NCBI GenBank assembly: GCA_023512345.1
Contig: JAILZT010000003.1
Coordinates: 248,001 to 312,000, forward strand
Direction of reading: 5' to 3'
Length of the DNA: 64,000 nucleotides
Source of the DNA: Paenibacillus sp.
Lineage (GTDB): Bacteria > Bacillota > Bacilli > Paenibacillales > Paenibacillaceae
Below the pieces are notes generated by a model. That model had not been told where the DNA came from. It did not search any database and saw nothing but the letters and a program-made list of their open reading frames with translations. Positions within the stretch are counted from its first letter, which is position 1, and each line of letters starts with the position of its first letter. The position numbers were made by a program, and so were the translations under genes. Positions 9,474-18,874 of the stretch are shown one piece after another.

Positions 9474-10951
9474 AGACTACCTCCCATGTTATGAATTAAC
9501 CGCTCACGCTTCTCCTGTTCAGGATCATGCACAATGCGCGTATGTTCATCAAAGATAAGGGTGGCCCGGTCTTGCGGATGATATTGCGGCCACGGAACTT
9601 CAGGTGTTCCCGGGTCCCTGCGATGCGCAAAGGCTGCCCATGCCCCTTGCATAGCCTCCGCCAATCGCTTCATGGATGCCGTCACCTCTAACCCAAAACT
9701 GCGTAACAGTGGCAGGTTATTAAAAGCAAATACAATTTCTGCACCATGTACAGCTTTGTTCAGCAAAGGATGATCGGACACAGCCCAGTCAAATCTGTAC
9801 ATCCACACCGGCGCATGATCCCGTTGTCTCTCCGCAAAAGAAACTGAGCTGCACCAAAAGTATAGATCCGTTAAAATGTCTGCCTGACCTTCCCAAGATT
9901 CGGGGTAATGCCGGGCAACCTCGGAGAGATTGTCCACACCCATTAGCATTTCAAGCGCTCTAAGAGATTGTTCAAAATCCGCTGTATTGGAGCCTTCGCG
10001 GAAGAAGAGATTACCCTCATCTCGATTCGTGCCAATCAGTAGTGGGATGCCCTTTGCTGCCCCCTTCGCGACTGCCTCAGCGGGGTCGCTGGGCAACGTG
10101 TGGTTGTCAATTACGGGTTGAAAATACATACTGAGCGAATCTCCAGATAATTTAATGGTCATCTGCTCAGCTGCTTCCATAATATCCTCTACCGGCAAGG
10201 AAGTTAATAGGCTAAGCTCACCTTGAGGAGAAATCCCGAGCTCTGTCAGCAATGCTGCGGTAATCCCCTCGGCTTGCTGTGGTTGAAGCGTCTGGGAAGT
10301 TCCGCTCTGCATGATTGCACCTGAGAACAATCCCCTTGCAGCAGGCATCGCCAATAATGCAGCAATACTCATGCTGCCCGCTGACTCACCGAATACGGTC
10401 ACACGCTTGGGGTCTCCCCCAAAGGCAGTGATATTGTCCTGTATCCACTCCAAAGCGGCAATCTGATCCAATAATCCCTGATTCGATGCGAATCCTTCTC
10501 CCCAAGGAGCTAAATGAAGAAATCCTAATGGCCCAAGGCGGTAGTTAATAGAGACCACAATCACATTGCCCTGGCTGGCTAGGCTGGTTCCATCGAACAG
10601 CGGTTGACTTCCCGCACCGGTCACAAACGTTCCACCATGAATCCAGACCATCACCGGCAAAGCTTCTTCAATAACAGCAGGCGACCAAATATTCAGGTAT
10701 AGACAATCCTCAGAATGAAGGGGCTGTTTCCCTCCAAATCTAGTGCCTCTACTATCAGCTGGCTGATGGCACACCGGACCAAATTCAAAAGCATCTCTAA
10801 CGTAACTCCATGGTTCGGGTGGTTGAGGAGCATGAAAGCGAAGCGATCCAATAGGCGGAGCGGCGAAGGGAATCCCACGCCAGACGTTCAGGTCATTAGC
10901 TTGTGTTCCTTTAATCTTGCCATATCGAGTATTTACTATGGGTCCTTCCAT
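9470..10951 (-). CDS. pnbA: Type-B carboxylesterase (para-nitrobenzyl esterase family)
   Basis: About 493 residues of the alpha/beta-hydrolase carboxylesterase family. The nucleophile elbow GESAGS is plain, the oxyanion-hole motif appears as WIHGGTFVTGAG, and the acid lies in GTNRDEGNLFF. The C-terminal His is in AVHGAEIVFAFNN. The ATG at 10951 has GAGAGG nine bases upstream; the ATG three codons earlier abuts that site. No signal peptide is seen, so it is a cytoplasmic esterase of unknown natural substrate. It is co-transcribed with the DinB-like gene through a 4-bp overlap. Confidence 0.9.
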   Translation of the reverse strand: MEGPIVNTRYGKIKGTQANDLNVWRGIPFAAPPIGSLRFHAPQPPEPWSYVRDAFEFGPVCHQPADSRGTRFGGKQPLHSEDCLYLNIWSPAVIEEALPVMVWIHGGTFVTGAGSQPLFDGTSLASQGNVIVVSINYRLGPLGFLHLAPWGEGFASNQGLLDQIAALEWIQDNITAFGGDPKRVTVFGESAGSMSIAALLAMPAARGLFSGAIMQSGTSQTLQPQQAEGITAALLTELGISPQGELSLLTSLPVEDIMEAAEQMTIKLSGDSLSMYFQPVIDNHTLPSDPAEAVAKGAAKGIPLLIGTNRDEGNLFFREGSNTADFEQSLRALEMLMGVDNLSEVARHYPESWEGQADILTDLYFWCSSVSFAERQRDHAPVWMYRFDWAVSDHPLLNKAVHGAEIVFAFNNLPLLRSFGLEVTASMKRLAEAMQGAWAAFAHRRDPGTPEVPWPQYHPQDRATLIFDEHTRIVHDPEQEKRERLIHNMGGSL

Positions 10952-10969
10952 TGCAGTCATCCTCTCATG

Positions 10970-12124
10970 TTATTCCTTCATCTCATCTATAGGGGGGTAC
11001 AAGCCGGAACGGAAGCGAAACCACTGGTATACATGAGTGACTACTACCTTTAGCACTGCGTAACCAGGTACCGCAAGAATGATGCCAAAAATTCCGAACA
11101 TTTTTCCTGCAAAAATAATGACAAAAATAATAGTAATCGGGTGGATCTTCAGTGTCTTACCCATAATCTGCGGGGAAATGAACTTTCCTTCAATCAACTG
11201 AACAGCGGTCCAGACAATGATCATTTTAAGGAGCATGAACGGAGAAGTTACCATTGCTACCACTAACGCGGGGGTAATGGCAATAGCCGGTCCCAGATAA
11301 GGTACAACAGCGGTACAAGCAGCCGCGATAGCCAGTACCAGTGAATACTCTAACCCGATAATCAAATATCCTATATACAGAAGTGCACCAATACAGCAGC
11401 TGACAATAATTTGTCCACGAATGTAGGAAGCCACTTGGCTGTTCATTTCTGACATCACCATTCTAGACTGCGGCTGCAGGCTTGTAGGGATGAATTTCAA
11501 AATGAAATCCGGCAATCTTTTTCCATCCCTCAGGAGGTAAAATAAGATAAAAGGAGTAGTAACTACGGCCAATACGATCTCCGTCAGTGTTCCAACAAAA
11601 TTACCGACACCGTTAAGTGCATTGTTTAAAAACGTCGTGACCCAGGTTGTAACTCGACTCGTAATATCACTAACGTCGGTACCCACGTTTTGCTGGATTT
11701 TAAAGAATAACTCACTGCCGGTAAGGCTGACAAACTCTTCTTGGATTTGGTTACTGTACCTTGGAAAGTTATCTATCAGACCGATCAACTGGCTGCGAAG
11801 CATAGGGATAACTGTTAGTAGAAATAATGTAATTATACCGGCGATGACGAGATATAACATAATAATTCCATAGACACGCTTTACTTTGCTCTTTCTCTCT
11901 AATCGGTCTACCAACGGATTGAGCAGGTAATAAGCAATTCCCGATAAGAGTAAAGGTGCCGCAACGGTATGCAGCAATACAGAGATAGGCTTAAAAATGA
12001 ACGGCACTTTGGAAAACACCAGAACATTAATTCCAATCAGCAATAAAATAAGCAAAAACACAACAAATCTATTGTTCAAAAAAAACTTTTTGAACTTCTC
12101 CGGCCATACCTGCAGCCTCTCCAT
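10970..12124 (-). CDS. AI-2E family transporter (UPF0118, PerM-like)
   Basis: This 384-residue polytopic membrane protein has about eight hydrophobic helices. Its C-terminal half carries the family pattern around PYLGPAIAITPALVVAM and the closing segment KTLKIHPITIIFVIIFAGKM. The start follows GGGGGGCTGAAATT. Members have been linked to AI-2 export, sodium/proton exchange or peptidoglycan-related functions in sporulating relatives, so no substrate is assigned. It lies upstream of the esterase gene on the same strand with an 18-bp gap and may share its transcript. Confidence 0.88.
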   Translation of the reverse strand: MERLQVWPEKFKKFFLNNRFVVFLLILLLIGINVLVFSKVPFIFKPISVLLHTVAAPLLLSGIAYYLLNPLVDRLERKSKVKRVYGIIMLYLVIAGIITLFLLTVIPMLRSQLIGLIDNFPRYSNQIQEEFVSLTGSELFFKIQQNVGTDVSDITSRVTTWVTTFLNNALNGVGNFVGTLTEIVLAVVTTPFILFYLLRDGKRLPDFILKFIPTSLQPQSRMVMSEMNSQVASYIRGQIIVSCCIGALLYIGYLIIGLEYSLVLAIAAACTAVVPYLGPAIAITPALVVAMVTSPFMLLKMIIVWTAVQLIEGKFISPQIMGKTLKIHPITIIFVIIFAGKMFGIFGIILAVPGYAVLKVVVTHVYQWFRFRSGLYPPIDEMKE

Positions 12125-12229
12125 AATTTCAGCCCCCCTGCAAGAAACTTTTAATTCATTTGTTTCTTAACAGCATAGTCAACGCAATGACCACAAGTCA
12201 ACTTTTCAACTATATATCTAGTTACTTTA

Positions 12230-12961
12230 TTAACGCAAATAACAGCCATTATTAATATCAAAGGTAGCTCCCGTATAGGCTCTTGACTTATTACTTAATA
12301 AAAAGATGACGGTATCAGCAATATCCTCTGGGGAGAGAGGCTCTTTAATTAGTTGGTGCTCTTGATATTCCTTTTGTCTCCACTCCGGAATCCGGCTTAT
12401 CATCGCTGTATTAACCATAGTTGGAGCAACTGAATTTACCCTGATGTAGGGTGAGAAGTTCATTGCGCAACTTTTAGTAAGGCCCAGTATGGCTGCTTTG
12501 GATAGGCCATAAATGGCGTCAGAACTGCCTTCAACACCTGAAACAGATGACATATTTACAATAACACCCTGGCTTTTTGTCTCAAGTATCCTTTTGCCGA
12601 ACCATTGAGAGAAGTAAATACAGCCCTTAACGTTCGTATCCAGTACTTTGTTGATATCTTCTGGAAGGTAATCGATAATATTTTTCCCAAGATAAATACC
12701 TGCGTTGTTAACAAGACCGTTGATGTCTGGATGCTCTCTTTCAATAGAGGAGAACAATTCTGTTACTTCCTCAAACCTGCTGACATCCACACTGTATGTA
12801 TAGAGTTTGGCGGAGGCCATTTCTCCCCTCAAAGACTCTAGAGCCGATTCGTTAAAATCACAGGCTATAACTACTGCGTTGTTCTGCAAGCTATGCCGGA
12901 CGATTTCTTTGCCAATGCCAGAAGCGGCTCCAGTTATAATGACTTTCAAAGAACTCAGCAT
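12230..12961 (-). CDS. Short-chain dehydrogenase/reductase
   Basis: A classical SDR of 243 residues: the nucleotide-binding motif TGAASGIGKE lies near the N-terminus, NNAGIYLG follows, and the catalytic set is Ser in VNMSSVSG and Tyr/Lys in YGLSKAA. The ATG at 12961 has GGGAG ten bases upstream; a TTG at 12970 abuts that site. Acid residue D after the second strand (IACDFNES) suggests a preference for NAD(H). It follows a GNAT gene by 15 bp and is probably in the same transcript. Substrate unknown. Confidence 0.9.
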   Translation of the reverse strand: MLSSLKVIITGAASGIGKEIVRHSLQNNAVVIACDFNESALESLRGEMASAKLYTYSVDVSRFEEVTELFSSIEREHPDINGLVNNAGIYLGKNIIDYLPEDINKVLDTNVKGCIYFSQWFGKRILETKSQGVIVNMSSVSGVEGSSDAIYGLSKAAILGLTKSCAMNFSPYIRVNSVAPTMVNTAMISRIPEWRQKEYQEHQLIKEPLSPEDIADTVIFLLSNKSRAYTGATFDINNGCYLR

Positions 12962-12976
12962 ATTATTCAATCTCCC

Positions 12977-13786
12977 TCAGTCAAACTTAATATCTGCTAT
13001 CCTGCCCGTTTCTATAAAGCCTATTGACTGATAGACCTTGTTAGAATCAGGGTTTTTGCCATCTGCGTAAAGCATCGGCGTTATATTCTCCTGTAGAAGC
13101 TTGGAACATACACCGGCCACAGTCGCACTGGCGTATCCTTTTTTCCGATGGGTGAGAGGTGTATATACAAGGTTTATGCGGCCATGCCTAGCGCTGAGAT
13201 GGCCTATTTTTGCCATAGAGACCGGAGTCTCATCTACAATCCACAAATACAAATCGCCGGAGCGTGCGGCTTCTTCTGCCGCTGTCAGAAAACTCTGTGG
13301 CACCGCAGCTACACCAAGAGCATCCTCAGAGAACCCAGCCATAAATTCGGCAATGTCTGCGGAGTGTTCCACGGTGGCTTGCAGCATATATCCGTTGACC
13401 TTATCAAGCTGGATTAGCTCAGGACAATGATAGGCAACAAGTATCATATTCGTATGGAATAACGCACCTCGCCCCTCACAAAACGATTCCGCAAACAGCC
13501 TTGCGGTATTCGGTTCTGCAGATATCCCCGGGAAAGAATCGTCCTTTACCTGGTTCACTAACTCTTTTACCCACACACTCCTTTGATCCGGATCCAGCTC
13601 CTTAGAAACCCATAACCAAGGATTAAAACCTTTAGAATGAGCAAAAATCAGCTGATTATCGTCCGATTTTATCTTGGTAGAATCTTCAAAGGTACTAATC
13701 ATGTGGATTAAATTGTGTTCCACCTCTTCCTGCACAAAAGCCTCATTACTAAGAACTCCATCACCAGCAGCAAATTTTTGAAACAT
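12977..13786 (-). CDS. GNAT-family N-acetyltransferase
   Basis: 269 residues. The C-terminal half is a GNAT fold: the acetyl-CoA loop is seen as THRKKGYASATVAGVCSKLL, and the closing motif is NPDSNKVYQSIGF. The N-terminal ~130 residues are a less conserved substrate-side domain, as in the GNAT proteins with a duplicated or degenerate first domain. The start follows GGGGGATTAAT. It precedes the SDR gene in one probable operon. Acceptor molecule unknown. Confidence 0.85.
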   Translation of the reverse strand: MFQKFAAGDGVLSNEAFVQEEVEHNLIHMISTFEDSTKIKSDDNQLIFAHSKGFNPWLWVSKELDPDQRSVWVKELVNQVKDDSFPGISAEPNTARLFAESFCEGRGALFHTNMILVAYHCPELIQLDKVNGYMLQATVEHSADIAEFMAGFSEDALGVAAVPQSFLTAAEEAARSGDLYLWIVDETPVSMAKIGHLSARHGRINLVYTPLTHRKKGYASATVAGVCSKLLQENITPMLYADGKNPDSNKVYQSIGFIETGRIADIKFD

Positions 13787-13823
13787 ATTAATCCCCCTAA
13801 GTTAAATCCTTATCATAGTACAT

Positions 13824-16145
13824 TTAGACCTGTTCCCTTAATTCCTCAAAACTATGGGATTGTTTGATCAGCCGGAATGGTAACAAAAAGATGATGATAA
13901 CTATTGCCACGCCGCAACCGAATGGGATCATGATCGAACTGAATGCAAGGTTTAGATTGACTTTAAATATAGCGGTAAGAGCCAGTGTAATCAGAATTAC
14001 GTATAAGCCTAAGGACATTAGTAAGCTCAAGAGAAGTGCAAATATAGATTTTATAGCCAAATATTTATACAGAAATCCTTTTCCAATACCTAGTGCTCTT
14101 ATAATTACTGATTCTTTGTATTCATTTAAGTAATTCATATAGACGATGTTGAGATTGAACAATATAGAAGATAGAATACAAATCCAACATAACCATTTGA
14201 AAATAGTCAAAAAATCCTGCATCCGCTTCATAATAGACATGCCCATTATGCTGATATGCATTAGAGAAACATTGTTTATACTATCTTTGAATTCACTGGA
14301 GCTCGCCTTTACGAGGAACAATAAACTACCTTGTGAAGAATTAGTGGAAGGCTTCAGAATAAACGTCTCATTCACTTGACCCGCTTCATAAATTCCTTTG
14401 ATTCTGTAATTCCGTTGTGATCCAGCTTCTTCCATTCTGAGCGTATCGCCTAATTTTACATGAATCTGTTCACTGTAAGCGGATGAAATAAGCACCTCAT
14501 TAACTGAACCCTCAAATAGATCTTCACCTTGCAAAATCTTGTACTTAATAGAATAGTCGTCTTCGTTAACATAGCCGATTTGTACAGATTTCAAAAAATC
14601 TTTGTTATTCAATATAATTCCGCTATGTCGGTAAATTTTGGTGAATCCTTCAACTTCAGGCGACTCTATAAGAGCATTCTCCAGCTTAGCAGCATCTTCA
14701 CTGACGACTAGATAATTATAATTCACTTTTTGCTCAATGCCAGAAGTGTAGCTGTCCCGAACAGTTTTTTCCAAGGTATATCCGACTAATAGAAACAGAC
14801 TAGTTAAGGTCAAGCTTAATACTGTAATTACAAAGGTATAGCGGTTAGCTTTGATGCTTTTGGTGGTGTAAATCCATAGTTTGTTCTTAAAAGGAAGTGA
14901 GGACAGCAGTTTGATGCAGAGCAGCGTGATCACAAAAAAGACAGCAATGAACAGAACGATCAATAGGCTGCTCATTAACGCTGATCCTCTGCCTACATAG
15001 ATTGCGTAGATTAACAAGGTTATCAGAGTGAACAAAATGGATAACCCGGTAACCTTCCGCTTCGATCGTTTCCATGAAACTGCATCATTCCGGACCACAA
15101 ACATCGGGGTTATAGCTTCTAACGCTTTTGTCGCGATATTTATAAAAATGAAATAGATAACCAAAAATAATAAAAACCCAGCCATTACTTTACCTAATAT
15201 TGAAGTTTCAAAATTAGTGTTTCGTATCCCATTTGACATCAACAATTGTCTGGCCAGAGGAATACTTGCTGCACTTCCAAGCAAAACCGGTATAATAAAC
15301 ACCAAATATAATTCCATTCTTAAAGCTCTTCTGATCGATTTCATACGTATGGAGAGCATTCTCATAATAGCGATATCTTGCTGGCGATGTACAATAATCA
15401 TAAATATGCTGCTCAGTACGGACATAATCGTCATAATATAGCACATCGTATTGAGTATATTCAGTGTAGCTGCATTCGTATTAAGTTCTTCTTCGATATC
15501 ATCATACTGATCTTCAATGGTTGTGTAGATATAACCCGGCTCAGCATCCTTCAATGCTGCTTTTACTTTCTCAATTTCCTCACTATGAATTAAAGTTAAG
15601 TATGTATAAGGGATTTCAGTTGTAATTTTGTAGAAGGAAACCTTTCCATAACCAACCATCTCAGACTGGCCGTCAACACCCTTGGGCGTGTTCTCAATAG
15701 CTTTAACTCTGTATGTATGACTTCCAATGTTCACCTGACTGTTCGGTTTAAGATTCAGTTCCTCAGCCAAATTCGAATATAGAATAATCTCATCTTCCTT
15801 TAACCTGTAATCCCCAATGATCAAACTGCCAAAGACTTGCTGATTACCCTGTTTAAAGTTGGTAGATACTGCGGTGGATTTACTAACTTCAAGTCCTTCA
15901 CTTTTAAGTTGTTTTACCTTTAGATCAAATGCATTAGATGCGTAGGAGCCCTCAACCTTCAGATCAGCACCGTTCAACTCTTCCGCTTGGCCTGTTAAAT
16001 AACGGTTTGTTTCTGAGATAATCTGAGGAATAGAGAGGGAAATACTTACGGCAATGGCTACTGACAGCATTACGAACAGGTAAAGCAAATAATTACTCTT
16101 CTGCTTACGCGCATTATAGAGCTTGAAAACGGTTCTCCACTCCAA
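13824..16145 (-). CDS. ABC transporter permease of the MacB/FtsX type
   Basis: I place the start at a TTG (16143-16145) seven bases after GGAGGTG; an in-frame TTG 24 bases upstream lacks a ribosome site. The protein (773 residues) has an N-terminal membrane anchor (LLYLFVMLSVAIAVSISL), an extracytoplasmic MacB-like domain and a bundle of helices around residues 240-430. A second anchor-plus-ectodomain unit and three C-terminal helices follow, giving two FtsX repeats. Its start overlaps the end of the ATPase gene by 32 bp, so they work as a pair. Such pairs export or extract lipids, peptides or drugs; the cargo here is unknown. Confidence 0.88.
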   Translation of the reverse strand: MEWRTVFKLYNARKQKSNYLLYLFVMLSVAIAVSISLSIPQIISETNRYLTGQAEELNGADLKVEGSYASNAFDLKVKQLKSEGLEVSKSTAVSTNFKQGNQQVFGSLIIGDYRLKEDEIILYSNLAEELNLKPNSQVNIGSHTYRVKAIENTPKGVDGQSEMVGYGKVSFYKITTEIPYTYLTLIHSEEIEKVKAALKDAEPGYIYTTIEDQYDDIEEELNTNAATLNILNTMCYIMTIMSVLSSIFMIIVHRQQDIAIMRMLSIRMKSIRRALRMELYLVFIIPVLLGSAASIPLARQLLMSNGIRNTNFETSILGKVMAGFLLFLVIYFIFINIATKALEAITPMFVVRNDAVSWKRSKRKVTGLSILFTLITLLIYAIYVGRGSALMSSLLIVLFIAVFFVITLLCIKLLSSLPFKNKLWIYTTKSIKANRYTFVITVLSLTLTSLFLLVGYTLEKTVRDSYTSGIEQKVNYNYLVVSEDAAKLENALIESPEVEGFTKIYRHSGIILNNKDFLKSVQIGYVNEDDYSIKYKILQGEDLFEGSVNEVLISSAYSEQIHVKLGDTLRMEEAGSQRNYRIKGIYEAGQVNETFILKPSTNSSQGSLLFLVKASSSEFKDSINNVSLMHISIMGMSIMKRMQDFLTIFKWLCWICILSSILFNLNIVYMNYLNEYKESVIIRALGIGKGFLYKYLAIKSIFALLLSLLMSLGLYVILITLALTAIFKVNLNLAFSSIMIPFGCGVAIVIIIFLLPFRLIKQSHSFEELREQV

Positions 16146-16800
16146 GGATTTCACCTCCGTGTAAAACAATTTTCCGCTCCCCTTGCTGCCCTATCTCTTT
16201 ATCATGGGTGACAATTACTAAAGAACAGTTGGTCTGTCTCCTCGTTTCTAATAATAACTCCATCACCTTGCTGCTGTTCTCCATGTCCAACGCTCCTGTA
16301 GGTTCGTCACATAACAATACTTCCGGATGATTGACGAGCGCTCGAACGATAGCTACTCGTTGCGCCTCTCCCCCCGAAAGCGATTTAACATGATGTTTAG
16401 ACTTGTTGCTAATCCCTACCCTATCCAACAGTTCTATGGCTGTGCTTTTTTTCACTTTGTAACTTGCAGTGGAATTCATCGGAAGGATGACATTCTCAAG
16501 TACATTTAGGCAACTTATTAAATTTGCGTTCTGAAAAATAAGCCCAATCTTATTCCTTCTCAACTGCTCCAGGCTTTTTTCCTTCTTAAAGTCCACTAAT
16601 TGATCATCAAAGTAAACTCTACCCGAGGTGGGTTCCGTCAGTAAGGCTGCAATATTTAGTAAAGTGGATTTACCGCATCCTGAAGGTCCCATAATCGTAA
16701 TGAACTCATGCTCATGAATGGTTAGGTTGATCTCTTGAAGAATTTTATTATCCCCTTCCCCATCCACATAAGACTTATAGATTTCCTCTAACCTTATCAT
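16114..16800 (-). CDS. ABC transporter ATP-binding protein (LolD/MacB type)
   Basis: Starting at the ATG of MIRLEEIYKSYV (228 residues), the protein carries Walker A GPSGCGKST, Q-loop FQNANL, signature LSGGEAQR, Walker B VLLCDEPTGALD and the switch His in VTHD. An ATG 54 bases upstream has no ribosome site. It is the energising subunit for the overlapping FtsX-type permease gene. No two-component system is next to it, which argues against a classical BceRS-linked detoxification module. Confidence 0.92.
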   Translation of the reverse strand: MIRLEEIYKSYVDGEGDNKILQEINLTIHEHEFITIMGPSGCGKSTLLNIAALLTEPTSGRVYFDDQLVDFKKEKSLEQLRRNKIGLIFQNANLISCLNVLENVILPMNSTASYKVKKSTAIELLDRVGISNKSKHHVKSLSGGEAQRVAIVRALVNHPEVLLCDEPTGALDMENSSKVMELLLETRRQTNCSLVIVTHDKEIGQQGERKIVLHGGEILGVENRFQAL

Positions 16801-16940
16801 TACTGTGTCCCCGCTTTCTTTAACAAGTCTCCGCATAGTAAATTTGAAAGTCATAAAAAATTATATTAATCTCATAAAATGTATATATCTGTATATTAGA
16901 TAATTATCTAACTTTTGTATGTAGATACATTGTGAACTGT

Positions 16941-16979
16941 AAAAGGCCCTTCTCAAAATTCTTTTTGAGAAGGGCCTTC
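16941..16979 (-). terminator. Strong hairpin downstream of the ferredoxin-like gene
   Basis: AAGGCCCTTCTCAAAA pairs with TTTTGAGAAGGGCCTT around a short loop; the minus strand then reads TTTT. It lies 12 bp after the stop of the 2Fe-2S protein gene and ends that transcript. It also insulates the ABC exporter downstream. Confidence 0.88.
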
Positions 16980-16990
16980 AAAATTTCAAC

Positions 16991-17350
16991 TCATTTTTTC
17001 TTCTTACCTTTTGTTCCGCTTGCACTTGCTGCTACCAACTTCCCATCATACGTATAAACCACATTCTCTTCCAGCCGTTCACCTTGTAGATGCTTTCGTA
17101 CCAGAGCTTTTGCTGATTTTGGAGTAATCTCCTTATACCATACACCCTCTGGGTAGGCGATAACCACGCAGGCATCTGAGCATCTGCCGTTACAACGAGT
17201 AACTGTCGTATGAATAAGGCTTTGGGCTCCTTGCTTCTCAATCTCATCCTCTATCGCTTCAGCTACCTCTTCACCTTTGTGTTTTTTGCAACTGCTGCCG
17301 TTACAGATGAGTAGGTGACTTACGGTTCCTTGCAAATTCCATGTTGTCAT
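16991..17350 (-). CDS. Thioredoxin-like [2Fe-2S] ferredoxin family protein
   Basis: 119 residues. Four cysteines fit the (2Fe-2S) ferredoxin fold of NuoE/CooM-like small proteins: LICNGSSCKKHKG gives a Cys pair, and TRCNGRCSDACVV gives the second set. The pattern PEGVWYKEITPKSAKALVRKHL then ends the domain, and a Lys-rich tail closes the protein. It probably carries a redox cluster for an unknown partner or acts in cobalt/heme-type redox chemistry. It stands alone between a terminator and a divergent small gene. Confidence 0.82.
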   Translation of the reverse strand: MTTWNLQGTVSHLLICNGSSCKKHKGEEVAEAIEDEIEKQGAQSLIHTTVTRCNGRCSDACVVIAYPEGVWYKEITPKSAKALVRKHLQGERLEENVVYTYDGKLVAASASGTKGKKKK

Positions 17351-17513
17351 GGACTATTCGTCCCCCAATCGCCCCTATAGGTTTTAATTCAATCTACCTG
17401 CTTGTTAGTGGGCTGTCAATGGTTACTCTCCAGTGTTCATGGAAACAATAGCTTTAACTTTCTAAATCTAATGCAAGTAGCTGCACATTTTCAATTAGGG
17501 AGGTGACACTAAA

Positions 17514-17741
17514 ATGAAAATCCTGTGGGTGTATTTCCTGCTTGGAATACTAGTCTTCTCCATGGTTTTAGCTGTTGATCTTACTTCAGGCATGAGCTTA
17601 ACTATGGAATACCAAACCATTCACGCGATCCTTGCCACTACGACCATGCAGGAATATATATTTGCGATTATGTTCTTTATGCTTCCCTTTATTATTGCTA
17701 TCAACAATTACTTAAAGAAACAAAGAGGGGCGAAGCGTTAA
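17514..17741 (+). CDS. Small membrane protein of unknown function
   Basis: 75 residues with a good ribosome site (AGGGAGGTGACACTAAA before the ATG). Two hydrophobic helices span about residues 3-22 and 47-65, and the C-terminus is basic (NNYLKKQRGAKR), so both ends are probably in the cytoplasm or the N-terminus is a signal anchor. I do not recognise the family. It ends one base before the convergent end of the germination permease gene with no terminator between them. Confidence 0.7.
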   Translation: MKILWVYFLLGILVFSMVLAVDLTSGMSLTMEYQTIHAILATTTMQEYIFAIMFFMLPFIIAINNYLKKQRGAKR

Positions 17742-17742
17742 G

Positions 17743-18840
17743 CTATCGGTAGAGACCCCATCTTTTGCGAATACGATGAACCACAAATAGCAAAAGGGGG
17801 ATGACTGCGCATAAAATCGGCAAATAGTATTTCAAAAAGGTTTTTCCTTCATCCATATGTATGGGATAATTCTCTGCACTAAAATAGGAGCTGAAGAGAA
17901 CAACAACACCTATAGGTGCAGCCAGTTTCCGGACATCTTTTATTTTAAATAAGTCCGCTGCCACTGCGGCAGCGGCGTAACAGTATATTGTCATCTTAAA
18001 AAAAACTCCAATGATCAAAGTTAAAATAACCAGCGCATCGAGCCGCTGTATGAAATTTGCCAGGTCAACCAGTGTAACCGTTGTAAAGAGTGGAAAAGCC
18101 GCCCTCGCATACATCCCTTCCCCGAGCACTGCAATTTCAACAGCATGAATGAAGCATAGAATAAGCCCACTAATTACGATGGCCCAAACTCCCGTTTTTT
18201 TTGCTTTAGGTGACTTATTGAGATGCGGAAAAATAGTCGTGAAACAAACAGCTTCTCCAAATGGAAAAATTAAAATATTCGGATATGCTGATTTCAAAGA
18301 ATCCATCCAATCCTTTGGATGTAATGGGAATAAATTTTTAAAATCGACAAGACCCGCAGCGATAACAACAATTAAGGTGACCATTCCCATCAAGAAGAGA
18401 ACGATCATATAGATTTGAGCTGTTCTAGCAAATACCTCTATACCTTTGGTCAGCATATAAATAACAGCAATGATCATCAATGAATCAATGATAAATACTG
18501 GGGTTTGATCATAAGCTGCCGATATTAGTAAACTACCTGCTTCCCGTAAATTTCTGGAGCCATTAAATAAGAGAGGTGGAATATACAGCAGGCTGAGCGG
18601 CCACCCAATATATTTACCCAGTATTTTCCGAGTATATTGACTGATAATCATATCAGGATATTGTTCATATAAATAATTATAAATAAGATACAACAGGACG
18701 CCTCCAGGCAGCGCCATAAGTATGGATACCCAAACCGCATGTCCATTTTCAAGTCCGATTGGAACCACCACGGCCGTACCCATTTCGAACAATATAATCA
18801 TGGCAAATAGCTGCCTTGGATTAATGACCTCTTTTCTCAT
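17743..18840 (-). CDS. GerAB/GerKB-type spore germination receptor permease subunit
   Basis: 365 residues and about ten membrane helices in the APC-superfamily fold of GerAB proteins; the opening INPRQLFAMIILFEMGTAVV is typical. AGGAGGATGCTTA precedes the ATG. In GerA-type receptors this B subunit binds the germinant in the inner spore membrane. It is third in an A-C-B operon, 34 bp after the C subunit gene, an order also seen in gerK-like loci. Expression is expected in the forespore under SigG, but I cannot place that promoter with confidence. Confidence 0.93.
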   Translation of the reverse strand: MRKEVINPRQLFAMIILFEMGTAVVVPIGLENGHAVWVSILMALPGGVLLYLIYNYLYEQYPDMIISQYTRKILGKYIGWPLSLLYIPPLLFNGSRNLREAGSLLISAAYDQTPVFIIDSLMIIAVIYMLTKGIEVFARTAQIYMIVLFLMGMVTLIVVIAAGLVDFKNLFPLHPKDWMDSLKSAYPNILIFPFGEAVCFTTIFPHLNKSPKAKKTGVWAIVISGLILCFIHAVEIAVLGEGMYARAAFPLFTTVTLVDLANFIQRLDALVILTLIIGVFFKMTIYCYAAAAVAADLFKIKDVRKLAAPIGVVVLFSSYFSAENYPIHMDEGKTFLKYYLPILCAVIPLLLFVVHRIRKRWGLYR

Positions 18841-18874
18841 TAAGCATCCTCCTCCTTCCTTTTCCTCGCAGCGT

